NCBI GenBank assembly: GCA_963921935.1
Contig: OY998175.1
Coordinates: 178,781,262-178,845,261, forward strand
Length of the DNA stretch: 64,000 bases
Direction of reading: 5' to 3'
Source of the DNA: Galeruca laticollis
Lineage: Eukaryota > Arthropoda > Insecta > Coleoptera > Chrysomelidae
Below the pieces are notes generated by a model that made no database searches, was not told the DNA's origin, and saw nothing but the letters and a program-made list of their open reading frames with translations. Positions 1 through 10,785 of this stretch are shown here, one piece after another (within the stretch, counting starts at the first letter, position 1; the number at the start of each line of letters is the position of its first letter). The position numbers and the translations under genes were made by a program.

Positions 1-1188
1 AATCGAATTTCGTCCTCCCACACAATTAATTATTTTACACTAATCTTAAAGTATAATTCAGTAGGGAAACATTTCGATCTTAGATAACGATAATATTGAT
101 ATTGAAGTCACATGTTGAAAACAATCTATGCAGAACAATTTTTTATTAAGACAACAATTTTTCCTAAAACAGTTTACCTGAATAAGTCCTTAAGCGTTGC
201 CTCGGCATAAAAGCGGGGGTGTTCATTTTATTTTTAAACTACTTATGTATATAAACACGTTGTATATTAGTCGTTTTTTCATATAATACTAAAAAACAAT
301 CCGTAATATTTTGCTATTGCTCAACAACGATCAGTAAATTATAGATAACAAAGTGATAAATATGTAAAACAAGAGTACTAGTTATTTGCTACAAGATAAA
401 CATCATGTTGCTCGCTCGTCTAAACTGTTATGTTTATGTCATTTCTCTCAGAATTTTATGTAAATACCATTAAAATTCAATTTGTCGTTCCAAGCCGGTT
501 TCTCAATAATACGATTCCTCTTCCGTGTTTATATTTAGGTAATTCATCTAATATTTTGGCCAACTTAACGTGGCACGTTTTGAAAGCAGTAATTTCATTT
601 AGGTTATTCGAAAAATTATTTTATATTTCATAATACTTCTAGAATGTTTACAGAACGTCTTTTTTACGCAAGAATGGTGCATTTTATTGAAGAAGTAAAT
701 AAAATTTGGTTGGTATTTAATTATGTCCTCCAGCGAATAATTTTCAGATTTTTCTCAAGGTAACTTTTGTTATAAAACTTTTTCTTCTGTAATATAAACT
801 TATTAGTCGCCCGGTGCCTATATTCCTTCCCTATACTCAATAACATATTTTTTCGATTACAGCTCTAGCTATATAGGATAGAAAAGCATATACCGGCGCA
901 GAGATAAAATTCGATCCTTCGTTTTTTCTAACCAGAATATTTTCCGGGCTTGAAGCTTACTCAATAGAACACAGCAAGCACGAGACATGACCAAAAATAG
1001 CATGTGCTATAAAAATAATATCACTTATGAAAACCATGCTAGATATTTCTCGTCATCAGTTGGCTTATATGCTGGGCTGGATTTACCAATAGGCCACTAG
1101 GCACCGGCTTAGAGGCGGATCATTAATCCGCAATTTTTGTGTGTTGAAAAATTTCCATAAAATGTTATAGACTAAATCATTTTTTGGA
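1..1188. other. AT-rich non-coding sequence
   Basis: No convincing gene, repeat or element edge is visible here. The only open frame above 60 codons (430-633) has no recognisable domain and low-complexity composition. If the minus-strand exon at 19320-19821 continues leftwards, this sequence would lie in its intron. Confidence 0.5.
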
Positions 1189-1352
1189 TTGCAGCAGTCA
1201 CTTTTCAATGTTTTCCTACAGAAAAATTGTAACCCTAAGTTACAAAGCCTATCTAAGACTCGATGTTCAGCTCATCACGAAGCATGCCTAATTGTAAGGG
1301 AAAACACAGAAGGTATTTTGGAAAGTTTGAATGAAGCTCCACACCATCCCGG

Positions 1353-2030
1353 ACCAAACCAGCTGAAGATAGGAAACCGGAACAGCGGAGGACTACGAGC
1401 CAGCATAAACCTGATGGGGACCATACTAGAGGAAGACCTAGACGTATCCGCCCTACAAGAAACGATGTTACCACTAGAAAACTACGAGATCAGATGGCCG
1501 GGCTACAGGATATACAGAGGCGACAACAACGCCAGAAGCGGAGGAACAGCCATTCAGGTGAAGACCAGCACATAATAACCACACCGGACTTCCTGACGAT
1601 GGAAGCCACCATCATTGCAGTCCAAACAGGTTTCGGCGAAATATGGATCGTATCGGCTTACAAGACGTCCTGCACGAAGAATATGTAGAAGTTCTCCTTC
1701 CAGACGGCAACCAAGGAGCCCTGATGGGAGACCACAACGCCAAATCCAGACCCTGGAACAGCAGATACCTCAACCTAGTAGGAAGAAAGCTGACAGGCAT
1801 CGCAGACAAACGACCGAAGCTGCGCATCATAGGATCATCAGGGCGAACACACCTGGCAGAGGACAAGCAGTCGTACTGGACATCGCAATATTACAAGACA
1901 TCACAGTGGTATGAGACATCACCAACGGAGAAGGAGGTACCGACTACAAGCCAATCATCCTTACGCTGGGAAAAGATGAAAGAACAACAGGAAGATAAGT
2001 GAAGAATACCGACTGGAAGAAGATACTTAA
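1353..2030 (+). pseudogene. Non-LTR retrotransposon endonuclease fragment (jockey/R1-like)
   Basis: Conceptual translation, spread over three frames, gives an apurinic-type endonuclease. It contains LKIGNRNSGGLRASI (family pattern WNxxGL), LDVSALQETMLP (the ALQET block), RSGGTAI, a LMGDHNAKSRPW block (GDxNAKxxxW) and near 1950 a degenerate YKPIILTLG block. These are the ordered motifs of the LINE EN domain, which nicks target DNA before reverse transcription. Frame changes near 1500, 1615 and 1690 and stop codons make it non-functional, and no reverse transcriptase follows. The codons are richer in C and G than the surroundings, consistent with an inserted element. Assignment to the jockey/R1 group is by motif resemblance only. 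Confidence 0.75.
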
Positions 2031-2364
2031 ACTTTAAAACGTGCATTCTCGGTGTCGATGTTTATATTAACAACATAAAAATTTATGATATTAACGTAAT
2101 CACTTGGCTGGCAGAGGACAAGCAGTCGTACTGGACATCGTAATACTACAAGAGATCTCAGAGGTATGAGACATCACCAAAGGAGAAGGAGGTACTGACT
2201 ACAAGCCAATCATCCTCACGCTGGGAGAAGATGAAAGAACAACAGGAAGAGAAGTGAAGAAGACCGACTGGAAGAAGAAACTTAAACTTTGAAACGTGCA
2301 TTCTCGGTGTGGATGTTTATATTAACATCATAAAAATTTGTGGTATTAACGTAATCACTTGTCT
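1855..2364 (+). repeat. Tandem direct duplication, 255-bp unit, two copies
   Basis: The segment starting GGCAGAGGACAAGCAGTCG at 1855 recurs at 2110 with a few substitutions and continues in register to AATCACTT at about 2353. Each unit joins the last ~160 bp of the LINE endonuclease fragment to a non-LINE tail containing GTGCATTCTCGGTGT. The duplication therefore happened after the LINE was truncated and joined to that tail. Confidence 0.85.
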
Positions 2365-2596
2365 GTCTTTTCGAGAGGTATGCCTTAAGATCAATTAAAT
2401 TACTTCTACTCAATTCTTGCTCGAATAATCACATATCGGCCAAAAGTAAGTTGTTTGATTTCAGTCTCATAAAACCTTTGTTTATCCAATAGGTTATGGG
2501 CTGAGAGTTACGTGTTTTCTCGCCATTATATCAGGTTTAGTGACAGTAAAAACAATTTAAACTTAATAATCGGATGTAGGTGATTCATTTTTTTAA

Positions 2597-3170
2597 ATGA
2601 AAAGGAAAACAAGTAAACGATATATCGAACCCTTTAACGGTGAGCGGTACGCAATATGGAAGTTTCGTCTTAAATATTTGCTAGCAGAACTAAATGTCGT
2701 ATATGTAATAGACAATGAACTACCCGATGAACCTACTGAAGAGTGGTTGAACCATAATTTAATTACAAAAAATACTTTGGTATAGTACTTGAGTGATTCG
2801 TTTCTGTGTTTTGCTCAAATGCAAGTTTTTGCTAAACAAATAGTGCAAAGTTTAGATGCAATTTACGAATGAAGAAGCTTAGCTTCCCAACTCGCCTTAA
2901 GCAAAAGACTGCTAACATTAAAACTCTCAAGTGAGGAATGTTTATTAAGCATTATAGGACTTTTGAGGGTATTGTTGCAGAATTAATTGCAATAGGTACA
3001 CAAATGGATGAATAGGATAAAGTTTGTCACGTATTGATTACTCTCTCAGCAGAATATGATGGTGTTATAGCTGCTCTAGAGACTTTAAGAAAACTGCTAT
3101 TGCTCAAATTCTCCCAGCCCCAACAGATTTCAAAATTCCAACTCATGTGAACTTGGCACACCATATTTAA
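2597..3170 (+). pseudogene. Copia (Ty1) gag N-terminal remnant
   Basis: The first 62 codons read as the start of a copia-type gag (YIEPFNGERYAIWKFRLKYL, then a DEPTEEW block), the UBN2-like capsid domain. After a stop at 2783 the reading continues in shifted frames with a recognisable SLASQLALSKRLLTLKLSSEE block (2875-2930) and then an HFRTFEGI-like block near 2945. The order matches copia gag. Multiple frameshifts and stops show a dead copy. No protease, integrase or LTR was found next to it. It is cut off by the TA-flanked element at 3218. Confidence 0.75.
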
Positions 3171-3217
3171 AAATCTTGAACTTTTTTAGAGTTCTGGCAT
3201 CGTTTGGGATAGTTCTA

Positions 3218-3416
3218 CAGTAGAAACGCTGAGTCTTTTCCATCACGTGACTGATACGACATCAACCATATGCATCTTAATCAAAACAATACGACAAACG
3301 CTTGTATTGAGTTTCGCTCATTTTCTGTTATTAGAAGAAGACAGTACCAACATAGTATGTGTTGAATAATATCGTCAACTAAGTCACGTGACGGAAAAGC
3401 TTCACCGTTTCTACTG
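3218..3416. mobile_element. Short Tc1/mariner- or pogo-like MITE, TA target
   Basis: This is a 199-bp element beginning CAGTAGAAACG and ending CGTTTCTACTG, flanked by TA on both sides (3216-3217 and 3417-3418). The inverted similarity extends inwards through a CTTTTCC..TCACGTGACT block and its complement, giving arms of about 38 bp. It has no coding capacity. The TA target and short inverted repeats point to the IS630-Tc1-mariner superfamily; the exact family is not resolved. Confidence 0.8.
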
Positions 3417-3434
3417 TAGGTTTCTATGTAAGTA

Positions 3435-4141
3435 CAGTGAAACCTGGTTAAGTGGGACCTGGATAAGTGAGAAACCTCTATTATTGAGAGTTGCAATGAG
3501 GTCCCGGTTCTTTTTCATTAAATTACCTCTGTTAATGGGACTTTTTGAACCTGGTTAAATGAGATCTGAATTCTAAGACTCTTTCGATGTTTACCTCTAT
3601 AATTGAGACTCTGTAGCTCAATTACCTGTATGAGTGAGACAAATTAATCAGGTTTTCACACATATTGAAGTAGAAGACTGTGAAGAGACTCCAGTGAAAA
3701 TTTCAAAGCGTGAGGCAATGGAAGCTTTAGAAAATTTACACAAGTATTTCGAAATGTCAAATATTGATAATTCTAATATCTTTGGTCAAATTTATTCTAT
3801 CGAGAAACAGGTTTCAGCAACTAGCAATCAAGTACAAACAAACATCCAAATACTTTAAGTCATATACTTTACCGTATTGTTCTTTTTTCGACACAATACA
3901 TTATGTATGTACATTCATAGCTACATTAAATTCATAACACCAAAAATAAGCATTTTTATTAACATTTCCACCTCTAAAAATGGAATAACGGCACATTTCG
4001 ACCTCTGTAAGCAAGGGCCTTTGTAAACGAGACAACTATAATTTTAAACCTGCTTAATTGGAAAACTGGATTATTGGAAAACCTCAATAATTGGTACATA
4101 TATCTTGGCCCCTTGAGATCCCAATTAACCAGGTTTCACTG
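3435..4141 (+). mobile_element. Internally deleted pogo/Tigger element
   Basis: The 707-bp element starts CAGTGAAACCTGGTTAA and ends in the complement TTAACCAGGTTTCACTG, flanked by TA duplications at 3433-3434 and 4142-4143. That terminus and TA target are diagnostic of the pogo/Tigger group. Both ends also carry degenerate copies of an AACCTGGTTAANTGGGA-type motif repeated several times, which resembles iterated subterminal repeats. It retains only a C-terminal scrap of transposase. Confidence 0.9.
3634..3858 (+). pseudogene. Tigger transposase C-terminal fragment
   Basis: The 74-codon frame encodes the tail typical of Tigger/jerky transposases: an acidic patch (VEDCEETPVKIS), then EAMEALENLHKYFEMS followed by a helical IYSIEKQVSATSNQV segment. 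The DDE_1 catalytic core and the CENP-B-like DNA-binding domain are missing, so this is the residue left by internal deletion of the surrounding element and cannot act alone. Confidence 0.7.
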
Positions 4142-4333
4142 TATTTAATACTGTTTCGATGATTTAATACAAAAAAATCAAATTTGAAAATATGGTGCGC
4201 CAAGTTCACGCAGCGAACCGTATCCTGAAAATATATTATTTTTTCAGAGTTCCTGTTTTTTTTACAATAGTTCTAGAATTCTATATAAATAGTTCTAACA
4301 ATTAAACTCAAAAAATTTAATTTTCAAAAACCA

Positions 4334-4770
4334 AGTTCTGGGCGATCTAATAACAGTTCTACGTAGCATTCCTAGAGTACGACCAAAAATCCTTATTAAT
4401 TTTTGGCGTAAAGTCATTATTTTTCAAGTTAGCGCCATTTTTAATATTGAAAAATCAATTTTTGTTGAAAAACAATTTTTGTATGAGTTCTAGCCGATCT
4501 AATAACAGTTCTGCGTAGCGTTCCTAGAGTGCTACCAAAAATCCTTATGACTTTTTGGCGTAAAGTAATTATTTTTCAAGTTAGCGCCATTTTTAATATT
4601 GAAAAATCAAGTTTTTTTGAAAAACAATTTTTTTGCGAGTTCTAGGCGATATAATAACAGTGCTGGGTAGTGTTCCTCGAGTTCTACCAAAAATCCTTAT
4701 GACTTTTTGGCGTAAAATAATTATTATCAAGTTAGCGCCATTTTTAAATGGTGTTGCACTTAAATTAATT
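4334..4770. repeat. ~152-bp tandem repeat, three diverged copies
   Basis: Successive units begin at about 4334, 4486 and 4638 with AGTTCTNGNCGATNTAATAA. Each contains CCTAGAG, then CAAAAATCCTTAT, TTTTTGGCGTAAAGT and CAAGTTAGCGCCATTTTTAA. Only point differences separate the copies. The short frame across the third copy is not a gene. Confidence 0.85.
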
Positions 4771-4999
4771 AAAACATTTTTTTACAAAGACAATGTAAAT
4801 ATCAAAAAAAATCGTTGATGACCATTATGTCTGAATACACCATATAAATGCATTTCTCCACGATTATGTAATAATGTATACATTCTTGTTAGATATTAAA
4901 TTGAAGAATGATATAAATTCTACACCCCATGGATTTCAGTTTGGAATCCACGGCCAGCCGGCCGATCATATCCTTCGTATTTTCGGAATCCACGGGCCA

Positions 5000-5135
5000 C
5001 CAAAAAACTACCAAAAATTACCAAAAATTACCAAAAATTACCAAAAATTACCAAAAATTACCAACATAAAACCAAAAATTACCAAAAATTACCAAAAATT
5101 ACCAAAAATTACCAAAAATTACTAAAAAATTACTC
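5000..5135. repeat. Minisatellite, 10-bp unit CCAAAAATTA
   Basis: About twelve head-to-tail copies of CCAAAAATTA are present, interrupted once by CCAACATAAAA near 5061 and decaying at the right edge. The open frame through it is a by-product of the 10-bp periodicity. Confidence 0.95.
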
Positions 5136-5705
5136 AAAATTTAGAATATCTGAATTTATGGGACCCATTGTACTGGCTTTGGTGAGCTAAAAACAAATAG
5201 GGTTCATCTATGAGACGCCCTTAATAATATCCAATAATAAAATTGGTCACTTGTATACATTCCGCAGGCTGTATCAGGCTAACAAAACGAAATTTCTCCA
5301 AAAATGTGGTAATTTAAGTAACATAGCACCCGTTGTACTGGTTCTAGTGAGCTGAAAATCAATAGTGTTCATCTATTAGATATCTATTAGATATCAACAA
5401 TATACAATCATAAAATTGGTCTCTTGTATACACTCCGGAGGCTGTATCGTGCTAACAAACCGAAATTTTTCCAAAAATGACAAAAATGTGGTTCTGAACT
5501 ACCATAGCACCCGTTGTACTGGCTTTCGTGAACTGAAAATCATTAGTGAGATGTCATGAACAATATTCAACCATAAAATTTGTGACGTGTTGCAGTATGC
5601 AGGCTGTATCGTGCTAACAAGACATGTTACGAAAAGTGGCCGACGACGACGACAACACACACAGGATTTTTTTTCTAAAAACATGTTTTTTCGTTTACTA
5701 GTTTG
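5131..5705 (+). repeat. Family R dispersed repeat, copy A
   Basis: This copy holds three monomers of about 165-175 bp marked by GTATCGTGCTAACAA-type blocks at 5271, 5443 and 5606. Each monomer also carries CACCCGTTGTACTGG, GTGAGCTGAAAATCAATAG and AATCATAAAATTGGTCACTTG. It ends in the family tail (GACATGTTACGAAAAGTGGCC, a GAC-rich stretch and a T-rich tract). The left end runs directly into the minisatellite and the AATAAACGG start is missing, so the copy is 5'-truncated. Confidence 0.9.
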
Positions 5706-6835
5706 CTAAAAAATGAAAAATAACTTGAAATTATACAGTGGAAAGCAAAAAGTATTCAGAGACAGTACAAGACATCCTGTACAAATACAAAATGCGGACA
5801 GCCACAAGATAAACATCACTCTTTCCATAAAAGGTATCGAGTGGATGCTAGATATGGGCAACATAGTAAGTAACATTTACGGCTTATTGACGAGTTAAAA
5901 TAATCTTTGTATATACTATGTATAATGACTGATACATTGTATCATTGTATGCCACGATTATATTTGTTATGGTGGATGCAATCAAAAATTAAGCTGATAT
6001 TTTATACCGAAAGTGATTTCAAAAGAAATGCCCTATATAAGATCACCGACTCAAATAAAATATGTAAGGGTCGTTATATCCAACAGAAGAGAGTTCAGTA
6101 AGCAAAAAATATCTTCGCATCTCTATTTTTTCCATTAGTTCCGCTCAAGTTCTTCGTGTATAAGATTATGAGATTTCCATAATGGATTATCCAAGTATTA
6201 CTTGAAAATTATTCTCTGCTGGATAAAATGAACAAACAAATGAGAGCGGGGGGAAATAAAGTGATTAGCCGACACCCGATTACGTGTCTAAAATGTCAAG
6301 AATGAAATTCTTTATTTTATACATGCAACATTACATTATTTACAGAGTCTATAAATCTTATTTGAATAAAAATTCTTCTACTCGACACATTCTCGAGGTG
6401 AACGTGGGAATAATGTTACCTCCAATCTTATTATTGATATCATTATTTAATATGGTTATTACAAAATTATACATTGATTCTTCTAAAATAAGCAAGAACC
6501 AATTGTTTAACCTCGAAAAGTCCCAGTAAAAATATAAATGATCTATTGAAGCTGAAGAACTTGACCTACTTCAAGCAGAAGACATGTTTATGTATATCAA
6601 GATTTCTCGTTAAATGTTCTAAAGAGAAATAACTTTTACTGATGTGAAAAACTGATGTAAATTAAATGTGAAGATTCATTTAGTAGATGGTAAAAACAAT
6701 TTTGTACGATTGTTCACCATACTCAGTTTTATATCATTATGTTATTGCAAAGCAACAAAAAACATCCTGTACATATGGTGTCCTAAAGTACAAAATTAAA
6801 CATTTCGTAATAATGTATAATTGCAAATCATTAAT
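5706..6835. other. Non-coding sequence between two R copies
   Basis: There is no domain-bearing frame, splice-bounded exon or repeat edge that I can support. The four open frames of 60-81 codons here are AT-rich and unrecognisable. Confidence 0.4.
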
Positions 6836-7880
6836 AAAATAAACGGTTTCAACTTTTTCGCATCTGTGAGATGCCCTGAACAATATTCTATCATAAAATT
6901 GTCACTTGAATACACTTCGGGGGAAGTATCATGCTAACAAACCGAAATTTATCCAGAAATAACCAAAAATGTAGTATATCTGGATTTATAGGACCCGCTG
7001 TACTCACTCTAATCAGCTAAAAATCAATAGGGTACATCGATGAGATACCTTGAAAAATATTCAATTTTAAAATTGGTCACTTGTGTACACCCCGAAGGCT
7101 GTAGAAAAATATTCAATTTTAAAATTGGTCACTTGTGTACACCCCGAAGGCTGTATCGTGCTAACAACCCGAAATTTCTTCAAAAATGAAGAAAAATGTG
7201 GCACTTCGGTTACCATGGCACCCGTTGCACTAGCTCTGGTGAGCTAAAAATCAATAAGAATCATCTATAAGACGCCCTGAACAATATTCAATCACAAAAT
7301 TGGTCACTTGTATACACCTCGGAGCTGTATCGTGCTAACAAACTGAAATTTCTCCAAAAATTACAAAAATGTCGTAAATAAAGTAATATAGCACCTATTG
7401 TACTGGCTCTGGTGAGCTGACAATCAATAGGGTTAATTTGTGAGATGTCTTGAATAATATTCAATCATAAAATTGGTGACTTGTTGCACTCTGGAAACTG
7501 TATCGTGCTAACAAACTGAAATTTCACAAAAAATGACAAAAATGTCGTACTTCAAGTACCATGGCACCCGTTGTACTGGCTTTGGTGAGCTGAAAATCGA
7601 TACGGTTTATCTGTGGGATGTACTGAACAATATTCAATCATAAAATTGGCGACTTGTTGCACTCCGGAGGCTGTATCGTGCTATCAAGACATGTAACGAA
7701 AAGTGGCCGACGACGACATACACACAGAATTTTTTTTTCTAAAAACCGTTTTTTCGTGTTGTTCTTGATGGAAAACATAAAAGTAATTCAAATTTTTTTT
7801 ATAAAATTCCAACTTTTTTTGGGGTAAACCAATACTTTTCTCGCATATTAGATAGGTTGGGCGGAAAAGTAATATATTGC
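6836..7880 (+). repeat. Family R dispersed repeat, copy B
   Basis: It starts AAATAAACGGTTTCAAC and continues through five monomers with GTATCGTGCTAACAA blocks at 6926, 7153, 7327, 7500 and 7673 (spacing 173-174, except 227 where a ~60-bp piece at 7041-7100 is duplicated). The tail runs to GGTTGGGCGGAAAAGT at about 7876. The 5' block ACTTTTTCGC and the 3' block GCGGAAAAGT are near inverted complements. Confidence 0.9.
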
Positions 7881-9217
7881 TTATCAACTTGGATATGTTA
7901 GGGTTATGGACACGGTGCCTAGTACAAAAATCCAAACAGAAAAAAACAACTTTGTTTCAATGGAACGAAAACTAATCAATGTTTTAATAAATAATAGCTG
8001 AAGTGCAATAACAAGTATAGTTTATTTAAGGAGGATCTTGTCTTTATTATCATTATCCTTATAACCGTTTAGTTAACTTCCATACACATTCGGTATCGCC
8101 AACTTGTTATTTTTATATTAAACAAATTAGTTTGTCACTTGAGAACACGACAAATAAAGAAATGAAGTAAAAAGTGGCCATTAGTTCATCTTTATAGTCC
8201 ATGTCTCGTATCCCAGCATCACATGGCGATGCCACTAAGATCCAATCATCTTCAAAATTTAGTAAGGCAGAATTAGGAAAGCAATGGGATGAAGAGAGTA
8301 AACAAATCAGATAGTACTAGAAAATCGAGTGGTAAATTCAAACTTTACAGTCCAAGAAAGTTCAATCCAAATCAACGGTGTGGCCAGAATTATCCTATAC
8401 AACTTAGCAGAGGTAAATAATACTTAAATTTATAATGTCTTTATGAAAAAATCACCGAAGGTAGCTTAAAAGACAATTCTTCAAGGACATGAGGGCGTCC
8501 AAGGACCAGTGTAGTGTAACGTGGGTGAGTAAATATTTTTCTAGCCTATTGTTTTATTCGTATTTCACTTCATTATAATGCACCAACTGTGCTTTGTTTG
8601 AAATCTCCTGTGTAATGGAAATTTGTTTTTCAAATTACCTTGTTAATAAATGTCTGAGTCACAGGAAACTTTAAATATTAAATTAAACTTTTTAACACAG
8701 GATATTAAAAGGAATTTAAAAACGGGCGATTAAAATGAAAGTATGTAAATGAAAAGAGGATAGAACTGACAATCAGAATAATTTAATTAGATTGTTTAAC
8801 GATTTCACACATACTATAGCTCTTGTATGGAATACGTTAAACGACTGTCAAAAATCAAATTGTAATTTAAAATAATAAGAAGCATGATTTTAAAATTGTT
8901 TCAAGCATTAAAATATAAAGTAAAAGTACCGTCTTCTTGTTTGCAATTGATTGATAGTACCCAACTAACAATTCAAGTCTTAAATACTTTAGTCTGAGGA
9001 ACTATTAATAATTTCGTATTTATTATGAAAACAATACCTTTATCGTAAGATCGTACAATAGAGTAAATTTATAAAGTCAATAATACGAAAGATTTATAAC
9101 GTAAAAGTAACAGTTATTTTTACGCAAACATTACTTTCAGAATTACTTATATATTATTTTTACTCGTAAATATATTTTTCGCGGTAATAATTGCCATTAG
9201 GATTACGGAAATGTTAC
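7881..9217. other. Non-coding AT-rich sequence
   Basis: I find no gene, element terminus or tandem repeat. A short AGATCCAATCATCTTC-containing stretch near 8240 hints at a decayed coding fragment but no family could be named. Confidence 0.4.
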
Positions 9218-10296
9218 CTATAAGTTGACGATCTGGTCAAGTCTGTCATCGTCACTTTCTTCCTTTATGGCCCTACCTTTGTTGTATCCGGAAGCCATCG
9301 TGGCTGCCTCATATTCAAGGGCAGCTGTCAATGCGTCGACTAATGTTTTCGAATGGGCTAAACGAAGTGTCCTCTGCATATCGGGGTCACGTAAGCCACC
9401 AATAAAGGCCTGGATGTCCAGACATTCCATCATGTTCTCTGGTGCTGACGGATAAGCAAATCGAACTAGTCGGGCAATATCCACTTCACATGCGTTTCTG
9501 CCTTCGGTTCCTAAGCTGGGATTGGTACAAATGTTCTAGAAGTTCGTGACCATATCGCTTGTCCAACCTCTTCTTCAGCTGCTCGAAATCATCCGTTTCT
9601 TCTAGAGGTATCGTCTGAAGTACATCTAAGGCATCTCCCTGAAGCGCGATAATTAAGTTCACTGCTTTCTCCTTGTCGGACCAATTATTCACTCGCGGCT
9701 GCTTCAAACTGTTTTACGTAGTTGGTCCACGACATTTTTCCATCGAACGTTGGGGCCTTGACTCTGGTAAAAGTGCCAATATCATCTGCCTTGGGTTGTG
9801 TTTCTGGCTTGCAGATCTCGATCATCTTTTCTTCTGCTGAAGTGTCTTGTGTTCTTAAATCGGCAATCTTTGTCTCTAACTCCTTGATTTTCTCGTCCAT
9901 CTGATTTTCCATCGTTGTCATTTTATTCTCCATGTCTAATTTTAGAGACGAAATTTTATTCTCGACTTCAGCAGCAATGTCATTTTACAATGACGTCCAT
10001 ATTAGTAGTAGAAACCTTGTCCATGTTAGCAGAAATATCATTCTTCATAGTAGAAATATCGTTCTTCATTGTTAAAATCTTCTCGTCCATGTTAGCAGAA
10101 ATATTAGCAGAAATTGACGAGATTAAGGTGGAAGCCTCGTCATTAAATAAAACTGTTTCTGGATCAAAGCCGTCATTTTCCAGTGCCGCTTAAGTCTTTC
10201 TACTAATTCACTTTTCTTACCGGACGTTTCCAACTCACGATCTTCCAATTCTGCTCTTAACTCAGTCACTTTCAAGTCACATAGTCTCTTGGCCAT
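9218..10296 (-). pseudogene. Ty3/gypsy-type gag with N-terminal SAP domain, frameshifted
   Basis: Read from ATG at 10296, the first block is a SAP-like DNA-binding motif (LCDLKVTELRAELEDRELET, then GKKSELVERL). A frameshift near 10195 follows, then a linker (ENDGFDPETVLFNDEAS), a coiled-coil stretch (KMTTMENQMDEKIKELETK) and the capsid-type gag core: APTFDGKMSWTNYVKQFEAA, VNNWSDKEKAVNLIIALQGD, LDVLQTIP and DFEQLKKRLDKRYG. A second shift precedes ARLVRFAYPSAPENMMECLD. These are the landmarks of retrotransposon gag, which packages element RNA. At least three frame breaks exist. The sequence ends before a zinc knuckle and no pol follows, so the element is truncated. It lies directly downstream of the LTR at 10341-10785. 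Confidence 0.85.
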
Positions 10297-10322
10297 TTTT
10301 ACGTAGCAATTTATTTATATTA

Positions 10323-10340
10323 TCCCACATCTGACACCAA
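10323..10340 (-). other. Primer-binding site, tRNA-Leu type
   Basis: Reading the minus strand, TGGTGTCAGATGTGGGAT starts one base after the LTR end. TGGTGTCAGA.GTGGG is complementary to the 3' end of many metazoan tRNA-Leu molecules, so minus-strand DNA synthesis was probably primed by tRNA-Leu. Confidence 0.75.
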
Positions 10341-10785
10341 TGAAATGTTTTTCTTACTTATTAAAACGTTTTTATTACGGGTGGGATGAATTTTAAACAC
10401 ACGGTAGGTTCACTTACTTAATTTATTTGAACACTACACTATTCACTAATTATATACACAGTATATGCACTAATTTATGTAAACACTTAATTTATATTCA
10501 CTTATTTACTGTTTATCTACCGATGTCAAACTAAACTGAACTTCTCCGCTGGTCGGTTCTTTATATATTAGTGCCTTTTTTACTAGACAATTCTAGATTG
10601 CGGCTTACACAAAAACAATTGGCTCTGGCATTTTCTAGATAAGACTGATCTCAAAAACAATGTCTAGATAAGAGAGTCACAATCGTAAACAGTTCTAAGA
10701 TATCCCTGCGCATCCGCCATAATTTTAACTTTCATACATGGCTTAGACAGATTCAGGGACTATACCAGTGTGCTGTTTCGTAACA
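10341..10785 (-). mobile_element. 5' LTR of a Ty3/gypsy-type retrotransposon
   Basis: On the minus strand the 445-bp segment begins TGTTACGAAACAGC and ends AACATTTCA, i.e. TG...CA, immediately followed by the primer-binding site and the gag pseudogene. A TATATAAAG box lies at about 10563-10571, oriented towards gag, and is followed by an initiator-like TTCAGTTTAG. No second LTR is visible in the window, so the copy is 3'-truncated. The right flank (ATATAAACG) cannot be tested for a target duplication. Confidence 0.8.

Noticed and set aside
4874..5125. Frame with repeated PKITKNYQKL text
   Set aside because: It is simply the translation of a 10-bp minisatellite.
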